From Rhodobacteraceae bacterium D3-12 (GTDB taxonomy: Bacteria > Pseudomonadota > Alphaproteobacteria > Rhodobacterales > Rhodobacteraceae): DNA of 64,000 nt. This document shows positions 38,893 to 46,507 of this stretch, in pieces. The DNA lies in contig CP104793.1 of NCBI GenBank assembly GCA_025916135.1, positions 1 through 64,000 of the forward strand, written 5' to 3'. Within the stretch, counting starts at the first letter, position 1. Each line of letters opens with the position of its first letter. The notes under the pieces are model-generated. The model did no database searches, was not told the origin of the DNA, and saw only the letters and a list, made by a program, of their open reading frames with translations. Made by a program: the position numbers and the translations under genes.

Positions 38893-39899
38893 CTTAAATA
38901 CTCCACCAAGGAGAGCCCGGATAGACGCGCGGTTGCTGTATACAGGCTCTCCAGTTGAAATTGCACAGCTTTAAGGCGCGTCGCGGTGTCGTACAAATCG
39001 ACGCCCAGCAACTCGTTGCGCGAAATCTCAAAGCTGGTTTTTTCGGCGGAAACACGGGTTTTGCTTTCTTCGATGCGTGCTTCAGCATAGCCGAGGTCGG
39101 CGCGCACGCCAACGAGCTCACTTTGCGAAGTGATCAGACTCTCCCCGGCGGAGACAATCATCGCACTTTGCAAGTTGGTCGAATATCCGAGCGCAGGGTC
39201 AGCAGCGAGTGCCGCCATGGCGGTGCTTTTTAGTAAGTCGCGGATAACTTGTGTGTCGCCGCGCAGGGCGAGGGTCACTGTTTCGCCTTCTCCGACAAGA
39301 AAAGGTGAAAGGTCCGTGGTCGCACCGAGGTATCCGTCAGTTTCAAATCCGCCTCCGGAGGTATCAAACCAAGCGTCGATAGCGGTTTTTATGTCGTGCA
39401 GAGACGTCAGCCCAGAAATCTCTGTGCGAAGGTGCGAAAGGAAGTCATCGGCAGAAGCGAATGTCGCGGTGTCAGTTGACGCGCCCGAAAAAAGCGCGCG
39501 TCCTGCAACGTTGGTGTTTAGCGCGGACAGGATGGCCGACAGTTCGCCACGGGCATTGTTTGAAGCAGCCTCCATACCTTGAGGCAAGTTGGTATTGCCG
39601 GCGAGGATCAGATCGGATGATAGAGTGGTGGTTGTTTGCTGAACTTTTTCTAGGGCTGACTGCATAGCGCTCGTAAAGCTGGAGGCCTCTTTCGCGGCCG
39701 TATCAAAGCCTTCAAGCAGGCGGAGATTTCGTTCAACATCACCCAAATAGGAGTAGTTTCCATTGAGGTGTTTGGAAACATCGGCAGCTTGACCGCTTGC
39801 CATTTCTTCAGTCAGTTTTGCAAGCTCGGCATTCATGCTTACATTCTGGCGCCGCAGCATAAAACTGGAAGCCATATCGCCAATAGAATAAAGGGGCAT
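38889..39899 (-). CDS. flgL: Flagellar hook-associated protein FlgL (HAP3, flagellin-like)
   Basis: HAP3 joins the hook to the filament. The 336-residue protein has the D0 helices at both ends. The N-terminus is SIGDMASSFMLRRQNVSMNA with ELAKLTEEMASGQAAD, and the C-terminus FEISRNELLGVDLYDTATRL with LKAVQFQLESLYTATARL. The flagellin-like GVRADLGYAEARIEESKTRV lies before it. The gene starts 3 bases after flgK and overlaps flgI. Confidence 0.9.
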   Translation of the reverse strand: MPLYSIGDMASSFMLRRQNVSMNAELAKLTEEMASGQAADVSKHLNGNYSYLGDVERNLRLLEGFDTAAKEASSFTSAMQSALEKVQQTTTTLSSDLILAGNTNLPQGMEAASNNARGELSAILSALNTNVAGRALFSGASTDTATFASADDFLSHLRTEISGLTSLHDIKTAIDAWFDTSGGGFETDGYLGATTDLSPFLVGEGETVTLALRGDTQVIRDLLKSTAMAALAADPALGYSTNLQSAMIVSAGESLITSQSELVGVRADLGYAEARIEESKTRVSAEKTSFEISRNELLGVDLYDTATRLKAVQFQLESLYTATARLSGLSLVEYLR

Positions 39900-39902
39900 G
39901 TA

Positions 39903-41357
39903 TCAAATCCTCATCAGGGCTTGCATCATTTCATCGAGCACCTGCAACATTCGTGCATTGGCGGCGTAGGCCTGCTCGATAAGGATCAGGCGCTGCATTT
40001 CTTGGTCCGAATCGACGCCATTTTCCAACAGTTGGGTCGTGGCAGAGGCGTAGCGCGCTCCGGAGAACGCTAGGGTCTGGTCGCTGACCTCTCTCGCGGT
40101 ACCGATTTCGCCCAAGAAGGTGGCTTGTAGCTGCGAGGTGCTTTGCGCTGTTGGCCCAAAGTTCCCCGAGGCAGGCACCCGCAAAGCGGTCAGCGCGTCT
40201 TTCATATCCTGGAGGAGTTGGGAACTACCCACGGGACCGGGCGTCGCGGCGCCGAGGCCATCGCGCAAGCGCCATGTTTCACCGCCCGATGCCGGGTCAA
40301 CGGCCGCGTTAATGGACATGCGTGAAGCCAGTCCAACCTCATCAACAACTGCAAATGCCGCGCCTTGATCGGTAAACAGCCCCGCAGCACCGGGCGCGCG
40401 GGTCGCGTCAAGCGAGGCATCCTGAAAGCGTTCCACGAGGTCACGGGCCGTTGCATCCAGTTGGGTTTGGGACTCCACCGCTAAATCATCGCGAATATGA
40501 AAAAGCGCGGCGAGTTTCCCGCCTGCGAGAGGGCCGGTGCTGACATCGCTGGATACCGCGACCCCGTTGATTTCGATGCCTGATATGTGGCCACCGGCTT
40601 GAGTCAAATGAGGCACGACGACATTGGTCGCGGTGAAGCTTAACTCTGCCGCGTCGCCATCGACAAGAATAGCACCGTTGGGCGTGAAGAGGGCGACGGC
40701 CCCAAGGTCTCGCGGGACTTCGTTCACAGGGACAATTTCGGCGACCCTGTCGATGAGCAGTTGGCGTTGGTCCTGAAGGGCCGAGGAGTCGTGGCCCAAC
40801 ACCGTTGCCTGCGAAATTTGAATGTTGAGCGTTCGAACTTGCGATAAGGACGTGTTCAATTGCTCTACGGTTGCCGCGATTTCACGATTGGCTTCGCCAC
40901 GCAGAGCCTGAATGCCGTCGGAAACCGAGGCGAAGGTTTGCGCGACCTCGCTCGCATCATTGAAAACCTGGGTTAGGCGGTCCTGCAAATCGGGGCGGCT
41001 TGCGGCGGCGACAAGGCTTGCTTCGAAGTCCGCGAGTTGCGCAGTCAGGGAGCTGCCGTCTGCCGGGGTGCCGACAAGACCCTCCAAACGATTGTGAAAG
41101 TCTGACAGCTGCGTGTTGAAGGCCTGATCGGCGCTGGTTGATCGTCGGAGCGATATCAAGCTCGGATCCGCGCGTCGCACGATGCCGCTCACAGTGACGC
41201 CGCCACCGCTGCCCAAGCTGCGCGAGCTCAGCTCCAACTCGCGCCGGGCATAGCCATCCGTCATGACATTGGCGAGGTTGGACGCGGTCACCTGTGCATT
41301 GCGCGAGGCCGCGGTAAGCCCGGTAAGAGCATTGGATAGGGCTCCGGAAAGACTCAT
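39903..41357 (-). CDS. flgK: Flagellar hook-associated protein FlgK (HAP1)
   Basis: HAP1 sits between hook and HAP3. The 484-residue protein begins with the rod/hook signature SLSGALSNALTGLTAASRNA and ASNLANVMTDGYARREL. It ends in the conserved C-terminal helix pair LLENGVDSDQEMQRLILIEQ and AYAANARMLQVLDEMMQALM. The middle carries NREIAATVEQLNTSLSQVRT and DQRQLLIDRVAEIVPVNEVP. It is short for a FlgK, as is common in roseobacters. It lies between flgE and flgL. Confidence 0.95.
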   Translation of the reverse strand: MSLSGALSNALTGLTAASRNAQVTASNLANVMTDGYARRELELSSRSLGSGGGVTVSGIVRRADPSLISLRRSTSADQAFNTQLSDFHNRLEGLVGTPADGSSLTAQLADFEASLVAAASRPDLQDRLTQVFNDASEVAQTFASVSDGIQALRGEANREIAATVEQLNTSLSQVRTLNIQISQATVLGHDSSALQDQRQLLIDRVAEIVPVNEVPRDLGAVALFTPNGAILVDGDAAELSFTATNVVVPHLTQAGGHISGIEINGVAVSSDVSTGPLAGGKLAALFHIRDDLAVESQTQLDATARDLVERFQDASLDATRAPGAAGLFTDQGAAFAVVDEVGLASRMSINAAVDPASGGETWRLRDGLGAATPGPVGSSQLLQDMKDALTALRVPASGNFGPTAQSTSQLQATFLGEIGTAREVSDQTLAFSGARYASATTQLLENGVDSDQEMQRLILIEQAYAANARMLQVLDEMMQALMRI

Positions 41358-41400
41358 CTTTTTTCCCTTTCTTACTGGTGTATCGCGGCCTTAGTCAGGG

Positions 41401-42702
41401 TTAGCGTTTGATGTTGGTTGTTTCCTGCAACATCTCGTCCACGGTCTGAATGACTTTTGCGTTGGACGAATAAGCCCGTTGTGTCTGGATCATATCGGTT
41501 AATTCACCGGCGACATCGGTTGTTGATTCTTCGCGTGCGTAGGCGACGATATCGCCGGTTGGGCCGTCGCTTGCATCCCAGAGAAAGTAGGAGCCGCTTT
41601 CCGGTGAAGGCAGATAGGTTTGCTGATCAAGCGCGACGAGCCCGTTCGGATTGGGCAGATCCACAAGTGGAATTTGATAGATCGTGCGGGATATTCCGGT
41701 ATCGAAGAAGGCGTGAACAAATCCATTTGCGTCAACTTCAACTGAGGTCATGTTGCCGACTGGATACCCATCTTTGGAAATGGAAACCGGTGCAAAGGTG
41801 TCGGAAAGTTGGGTCAGCCCATCCGACGCGCCAACCAGCCCGATATCAACTTCGATCGGCCCACCTGCGACATTGACGATCAGGCTTCCCGTGACCGGAT
41901 CATAAGCGCCGCCGCTAACCGTAGCGACAGATTGAAGAGTGCCGCCCGTGGTACGACTGTCGTCGAAGGTGAGCGTGTATTCGCCAATCACCGCGCCGGC
42001 CGAAGCCGTGTCAGTGATTGTCATGGTCCATTCATTTGATGATCCGGTGCCAGGAACCGTTGGAGTAAACTCGATTGTCAGGTTCTCTGATGTGCCGAGA
42101 TTATCGTAGTATTCGACCGAAAGTTCAGAGGCGGCTCCCGCGGCCCCCGCCTCGGTTTCCGTCGCAGGTAGGTTGACACCAAGGTCGATTTGCGTTGTGG
42201 GTTCGCCCGAGAATTGGTTGACGTTTATCTGAACAGGTTCAAGCCCGTCTGAGGTGTCACGCGGGTAAGTAGGCACCGTGCCATCGGGCAAGGCCGGCCA
42301 GCCCATTAGGACCAGACCGGATTCGGTGACAAGATATCCTTCGTCATCAGTGCGGAAAGATCCGGTTGTCGTCAGGTACATCTGTGGAGACCCATTTGCG
42401 GTGCCCACTTCGGCGATTGAGGCGACGGGAAGCATTCCGCGGCCCCGCACGGCAAGGTCAGTTGGGTTTGATGTTGCGACGAGCGCGCCACCCTGATCAA
42501 CCAACCGTTGCGTTGTTGTACGCACACCCCCCGCAGAATAAGTGCCGCCGGTCGACGAGATCACCATTGAGTGGAAATCTGCTTCGATGCGCTTGTAGCC
42601 AAAGGTGGCCGAGTTCGCGATGTTGTCTGAGATAGTTGCCAACCGTGTTGCGTTTGCGGAAAGGCCCGCAACCCCGGCATTTAGTGAAGAAGAAATTGTC
42701 AT
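41401..42702 (-). CDS. flgE: Flagellar hook protein FlgE
   Basis: Main subunit of the flagellar hook. I place the start at the ATG at 42702 (MTISSSLNAGVAGLSANATR), giving 433 residues, because this is the usual N-terminus and AAAGGCG precedes it; an in-frame ATG at 42729 would add nine residues. Features are the ANATRLATISDNIANSATFG rod signature, the FlgE insert near residues 130-300, and the C-terminal GELTDMIQTQRAYSSNAKVI then QTVDEMLQETTNIKR. First gene of the flgE-flgK-flgL-flgI run. Confidence 0.95.
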   Translation of the reverse strand: MTISSSLNAGVAGLSANATRLATISDNIANSATFGYKRIEADFHSMVISSTGGTYSAGGVRTTTQRLVDQGGALVATSNPTDLAVRGRGMLPVASIAEVGTANGSPQMYLTTTGSFRTDDEGYLVTESGLVLMGWPALPDGTVPTYPRDTSDGLEPVQINVNQFSGEPTTQIDLGVNLPATETEAGAAGAASELSVEYYDNLGTSENLTIEFTPTVPGTGSSNEWTMTITDTASAGAVIGEYTLTFDDSRTTGGTLQSVATVSGGAYDPVTGSLIVNVAGGPIEVDIGLVGASDGLTQLSDTFAPVSISKDGYPVGNMTSVEVDANGFVHAFFDTGISRTIYQIPLVDLPNPNGLVALDQQTYLPSPESGSYFLWDASDGPTGDIVAYAREESTTDVAGELTDMIQTQRAYSSNAKVIQTVDEMLQETTNIKR

Positions 42703-42800
42703 GGATACGCCTTTTTGCTGCATCGACATTCACTGCTGCTACAGGCATAGCGCCCCACCACTTAACACCGCGCTAACAATTAAAATTGGTCGGACATTCC

Positions 42801-43658
42801 TTATTTCGTTCTGAGTAGTATAACTTCTAACCGATTGTTTCGCGTTGCCATTGGATTGCGCACAGCGAGGGTTTTGTCGGCGTGGCCGGAGATACGTTGA
42901 ATCCGGTCCCCGGTGAGGTTTTCGGCTTCTAGCAAATGGCGCATTGCATGAGCGCGTGCGGTTGACAGGTCCCACACCGGGTTGTCCACCAATACGATGG
43001 GCTGCGCGCGCGTATGCCCGCCGATTGCGACGTTGTTTTCGACCAGTGAGATGATCCGCCCAAGCATTTCAGCAAGATCGCGCAAAGCCGCTGTAGGCTT
43101 GGCAGTGCCCGGTTCAAAAATTGCAATGTCATCAAGATCGAAAATCTCGATGATCAGGCCTTCATCCGTTACGCGTGTAATGATGTGTTTGAGAATTCCG
43201 TCTGAGACCGTGCTTTCGCCGGCAAGGCCGCGCAAGGCTTCCTCGACAGTTTTGAAAGCCTCGGAGTCACCGCTTTTGCCGTCGCCGGAAGACGCCGCTC
43301 CATTTGTGTCCACGCCATTTTCGCCACGGGCTTGCCGGGCTTCAGTTGGTCGCAAACTTGTCGCGCCGGTGCCGTTTTGCGGCAACGTCATTTCCGAGAA
43401 AACGCTATCGCCGCCAAAAGATCCCTCACCGCCACCTGAGACACGATTGATTGCCACCGTGGGGCTGAAATAATCAGCAACACCCTTGCGTTGTTTTTCT
43501 GTTGTCGCGTTCAGCAGCCACATCAGCAGAAAGAACGCCATCATAGCGGTTACGAAGTCGGCATAAGCTACTTTCCAAGCACCGCCATGATGCCCATCGC
43601 CGCCAACGACTTTCTTTCGTTTGATGATGACCGGAGCCGCATTGTTTTGTGCGCTCAT
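42801..43658 (-). CDS. motB: Flagellar motor stator protein MotB
   Basis: Stator subunit that anchors the motor to peptidoglycan. The 285-residue protein has the N-terminal basic segment IIKRKKVVGGDGHHGGAWKV, then one membrane helix with the proton-carrying Asp in VAYADFVTAMMAFFLLMWLL near residue 35. A variable linker and a C-terminal OmpA-like domain follow (FEPGTAKPTAALRDLAEMLG, DLSTARAHAMRHLLEAENL, MATRNNRLEVILLR). I use the ATG at 43658 with AGGTGG before it, rather than the GTG nine bases earlier. motA is not in this window. Confidence 0.94.
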   Translation of the reverse strand: MSAQNNAAPVIIKRKKVVGGDGHHGGAWKVAYADFVTAMMAFFLLMWLLNATTEKQRKGVADYFSPTVAINRVSGGGEGSFGGDSVFSEMTLPQNGTGATSLRPTEARQARGENGVDTNGAASSGDGKSGDSEAFKTVEEALRGLAGESTVSDGILKHIITRVTDEGLIIEIFDLDDIAIFEPGTAKPTAALRDLAEMLGRIISLVENNVAIGGHTRAQPIVLVDNPVWDLSTARAHAMRHLLEAENLTGDRIQRISGHADKTLAVRNPMATRNNRLEVILLRTK

Positions 43659-43749
43659 ATCCACCACCTAAGTACTCACCCAGTTAAGAGGGTTAGCACA
43701 GGGCTCTTACTGACAGATTAATGGTGGCGAATTGGCAAGGCTGCAGGTT

Positions 43750-44778
43750 CTAGTGGCGGAGCATGGTATTGCCGGGGGAAAACGTTGGCGTCAATTCGAC
43801 CATGTCGATCTTTGGCTCTGTTCCTGTTCCACGGCTTCGCTCAAGAATGATTTCCGCTGCTTTTTGGCCAATTTCAAAGCGGCATGCGTCCATTGTGCTG
43901 AGTTGTTTTGGCAGTCCCTGAAGCAACTCAACGCCATTGAAGCCCGCGAGGCCTATGTCGCCGGGAACATCAATTCCCTTCTCCAACAGATAGAGCAAAC
44001 CACCGGCGCCGATCATGTCGTTCGAATAGTAGATAAAATCCAGATCCGGTGAGCGTGACAAGACGGCCTCGGTCATCTCGCGCCCTTTTAGGAGCGCGGA
44101 GCCGCCGGAATAGAATTCCTGATCGGCGATTTCCACACCGGCTTTTGCCAAGGCTTGAGTGAAACCTTCAAAACGTTTGCGCGCACGGTGATCCAACGGC
44201 ATTTTCGTGCCGAGAAAGGCAATCTTGCGATAGCCTTCGGAGGCAATCGTTTCGCCAATCCGGCGTCCGGCGGACCGATGCGAAATGCCGACCATCGTAT
44301 CAATCGGCATACCATCAACGTCCATGATTTCCACGACGGGGATCCCGCTGGCGCGCAGCATGGCGCGCGAGGCGTCGGAATGTTCCAGACCCGCAATGAT
44401 CACCCCAGAAGGGCGCCATGACAGCATCTCATAGAGCACCCGCTCTTCCTTTTCCGGGAGGTAGTCGGTGATCCCCACAACCGGTTGCAGGTCGGTGTCT
44501 TCCAGAGTTCGGCTGATCCCGGTCATGACCTCGGGAAATACCATATTCGACATGGACGGTATGATTACGGCGACAAGATTGACTCGTTGGCTCGCCAGCG
44601 CCCCGGCAATTTTGTTGGGCACATAGCCAAGTCGCTTTGCGGCCTGAAGTACCTTTTCGCGCGTTGATTCAGAGACGTCGCCTCGGTTTCGCAAAACCCG
44701 ACTTACGGTCATTTCAGATACACCGGACGCTTCGGATACGTCGCGGAGAGTTAGTGGGCGCTTTTCATCAATTGTCAC
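43750..44778 (-). CDS. LacI-family transcriptional regulator (GntR-gluconate-type)
   Basis: A 342-residue repressor-type regulator. The N-terminal LacI helix-turn-helix and hinge are clear: TLRDVSEASGVSEMTVSRVL near residue 10 and REKVLQAAKRLGYVPNKIAG near 40. The effector domain is periplasmic-binding-protein-like (VAVIIPSMSNMVFPEVMTGI, RPSGVIIAGLEHSD, IGLAGFNGVELLQGLPKQLS). It resembles regulators of sugar-acid catabolism such as gluconate. A GTG start is used. No sugar genes lie beside it, so the target is elsewhere or lost. A palindrome lies 6 bases upstream of its start. Confidence 0.9.
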   Translation of the reverse strand: MTIDEKRPLTLRDVSEASGVSEMTVSRVLRNRGDVSESTREKVLQAAKRLGYVPNKIAGALASQRVNLVAVIIPSMSNMVFPEVMTGISRTLEDTDLQPVVGITDYLPEKEERVLYEMLSWRPSGVIIAGLEHSDASRAMLRASGIPVVEIMDVDGMPIDTMVGISHRSAGRRIGETIASEGYRKIAFLGTKMPLDHRARKRFEGFTQALAKAGVEIADQEFYSGGSALLKGREMTEAVLSRSPDLDFIYYSNDMIGAGGLLYLLEKGIDVPGDIGLAGFNGVELLQGLPKQLSTMDACRFEIGQKAAEIILERSRGTGTEPKIDMVELTPTFSPGNTMLRH

Positions 44779-44783
44779 GGAGT

Positions 44784-44797
44784 CTCAACCAGTTGAG
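44784..44797. promoter_or_regulatory. Candidate LacI-family operator
   Basis: CTCAAC-CA-GTTGAG is a perfect 6-bp inverted repeat with a 2-base centre, 6 bases upstream of the GTG of the LacI-family gene. LacI proteins bind short centred palindromes, so it may be an autoregulatory site. The site is AT-neutral and short, so chance is possible. Confidence 0.4.
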
Positions 44798-44950
44798 TGC
44801 TTCCTGAGAATGCTACATCAAAAATTTGCCAAGACGCAAGGCGCGGCGCTGGCGGCACATCGTCTTTGCGGACATCCGAACACAGATGAGATGCGTTTTC
44901 AGTTAATTGTGGGCTGACAGGCGAATTTTGACGGGGTATGGGAAATCAAT

Positions 44951-45027
44951 GGCCCCGTGGCTCAACTGGATAGAGCAGCCCCCTCCTAAGGGGCAGGTTG
45001 CAGGTTCGAATCCTGCCGGGGTCACCA
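44951..45027 (+). tRNA. tRNA-Arg (anticodon CCT)
   Basis: A 77-base tRNA with encoded CCA. The acceptor stem GGCCCCG pairs with CGGGGTC (one G-T). The D arm contains GGCTCAACTGGATAGAGC, the anticodon stem-loop is CCCCTCCTAAGGGG with anticodon CCT, and the T arm is GCAGGTTCGAATCCTGC. Its 3' 47 bases plus one more are duplicated at 58033-58080, so it is the integration site of the island that follows, and its function is preserved by the duplicated end. Confidence 0.97.
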
Positions 45028-45028
45028 A
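44981..45028 (+). repeat. attL: 48-bp direct repeat in the tRNA-Arg 3' end
   Basis: The 48 bases starting CCCTCCTAAGGGGCAG and ending GGGGTCACCAA run from the anticodon loop to one base past the CCA. They are identical to 58033-58080. This is the usual footprint of a tyrosine integrase using a tRNA gene. Confidence 0.95.
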
Positions 45029-45182
45029 AAACACCTGAAAAATATGACTTATTTACAGTGCTTTGTGCAGAAGCGTGCAGAAACTCCCGCGAGCTTTCGG
45101 GCCGAATTCTACTGAAACGGCGGAAATCTCGTACAAAACCTGTACAAATTTCGCACGTCTTTGCGCCTTTTAGGGCCATTCA

Positions 45183-46037
45183 ATGAGCTGGCGGGTGGCA
45201 AACACATGCGCGGAACGGAAGTTCGGCAGCGCGACGCGCAAGCAGATCATCATGTTTCTGGCCGATAAGGCGAGCGATGACGGCTCAGGCATCTGGTGTT
45301 CAAAGGGTACGATCCAGCGGCACACCGAGCTGGGAGAGACCACCGTTAAGCGAACCGTCCGCGAATTCCTGAAGGAAGGCATCCTGGTCGAGACCGGCGC
45401 ACGGACCTGCAAGAACGGTTTCACCGTCGTTTACCGGATCGATCTTGCCAAGGTCGAGGCCCTGGAACCCACGCTGGAACCCGAAATTGAGACGGGGTCC
45501 ACAGTGGCCCCCGTCCAGTCTGGCCCCGGTACGGGGGCCACTGTGGCCGGGGTACCGGGGCCACCACGGCCCCCAAACCATCCTAAAACCATCCATAAAC
45601 CACCTACGCGCAAGCGCGAGGCGGTAGAGGTTGAAGACGCCGAGAAGATTCTGGCGGTGTATCCACCGGATCGCCTTCGCGGCAAAGCTTCCTGCCTTGC
45701 CCAGATCGAAGAGGCCATGAAGGAAGGGATCAGGCCGGAGGACCTGCGGCAAGCCGTCCAATCCTACGCGACCGACAGCGCAGGTTTCACCCGCTCCAAG
45801 GTCTGCTTTTCTGACAATTGGTTTCAGTCACGGCGCTGGCAGGCCTATATTGAGAAGCAGGCAGAAGACCGGGAAAAGGCGGCAGCGTTGGCGGCTGATC
45901 ACCAAGCGCGACTCGCCTGTTGGATCAGTGATCGCAGCCCGATGTGCAAACACATCACGGGCACCCAAGTCACAGCCTTGCTTGCGTCGAAGATGGTTTC
46001 CGAGGCCCAAATCCAAGCCGCAGGCCTCAGATCATGA
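45183..46037 (+). CDS. Helix-turn-helix protein of the mobilizable element (possible replication initiator)
   Basis: A 284-residue protein at the left end of the element. The N-terminal third has a winged-helix DNA-binding region (KQIIMFLADKASDDGSGIWC, then KGTIQRHTELGETTVKRTVR), as in plasmid and phage replication-type HTH proteins. A Pro/Gly/Thr-rich linker follows (GTGATVAGVPGPPRPPNHP), then a helical domain (EDLRQAVQSYATDSAGFTRS, DNWFQSRRWQAYIEKQAED). The linker coincides with compound inverted repeats in the DNA. Its stop overlaps the mobC start (ATGA). Either replication or regulation of transfer would fit; neither is proven. Confidence 0.75.
   Translation: MSWRVANTCAERKFGSATRKQIIMFLADKASDDGSGIWCSKGTIQRHTELGETTVKRTVREFLKEGILVETGARTCKNGFTVVYRIDLAKVEALEPTLEPEIETGSTVAPVQSGPGTGATVAGVPGPPRPPNHPKTIHKPPTRKREAVEVEDAEKILAVYPPDRLRGKASCLAQIEEAMKEGIRPEDLRQAVQSYATDSAGFTRSKVCFSDNWFQSRRWQAYIEKQAEDREKAAALAADHQARLACWISDRSPMCKHITGTQVTALLASKMVSEAQIQAAGLRS
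45499..45562. repeat. Compound perfect inverted repeats (candidate oriT or protein-binding site)
   Basis: CCACAGTGGCCCCCGT (45499-45514) and its exact complement ACGGGGGCCACTGTGG (45531-45546) form a 16-bp perfect inverted repeat with a 16-base loop. A second perfect pair, GGCCCCGGTAC (45522-45532) and GTACCGGGGCC (45552-45562), interlocks with it. They encode only the Pro/Gly/Thr linker of the HTH protein. The DNA structure may matter more than the protein sequence here. Confidence 0.7.
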
Positions 46038-46507
46038 CCGCAACAGATCCGACCGAAGAGCAAACAGCAAGGCGACCCATGTCATACGCTGGCGCTGCTG
46101 ACACGGGACCTTGCGAGGGGCGGCACGCCTCCCCTTCGAACCCCACCGGCGCGGGAAAAGCCCGCACCAAAGAGCCGCTGACTGAGACCTTCGTCTTCCG
46201 GTGTGGCGCCGCCGAGAAGGCCCAGTTGCGCGCCAAGGCAGAGGCTGCTGGCCTGCCCGCTGCGACCTTGCTACGCGAGGCGCTTGGCCTGACCGAGGCC
46301 CGCCGACGCAAGCCGATCCCCCGCGTTGATCCCGCGCTGGTATTGGCAGTCGGGCGCATCGGCGGCAACCTCAACCAGATCGCCCGCTGGCTGAACCGCG
46401 CGATGCTGTTGGGCCGTGTCGACCTCGACGCGCTCACCGTTGCCCGCCGTCTGCTGACCATCGAACGCCAGCTTGCGCAGATCATCGAAGCCGCCCGCCG
46501 ATGCTGA
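46034..46507 (+). CDS. MobC/MbeC-like relaxosome accessory protein
   Basis: A 157-residue DNA-binding accessory of the relaxase. After a low-complexity N-terminus of about 50 residues, the ribbon-helix-helix-like part reads TETFVFRCGAAEKAQLRAKA then GLPAATLLREALGL. The MobC signature VGRIGGNLNQIARWLNRAML lies near residue 112. The gene overlaps the HTH gene at its start and the relaxase gene at its end (7 bases). Such proteins bend or open oriT DNA for the relaxase. Confidence 0.9.
   Translation: MTATDPTEEQTARRPMSYAGAADTGPCEGRHASPSNPTGAGKARTKEPLTETFVFRCGAAEKAQLRAKAEAAGLPAATLLREALGLTEARRRKPIPRVDPALVLAVGRIGGNLNQIARWLNRAMLLGRVDLDALTVARRLLTIERQLAQIIEAARRC

Noticed and set aside
46100-46140. Imperfect GAGGGG / CCCCTTC hairpin in mobC as an oriT
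   Set aside because: The stem is short and imperfect; the repeats at 45499-45562 are a better candidate.
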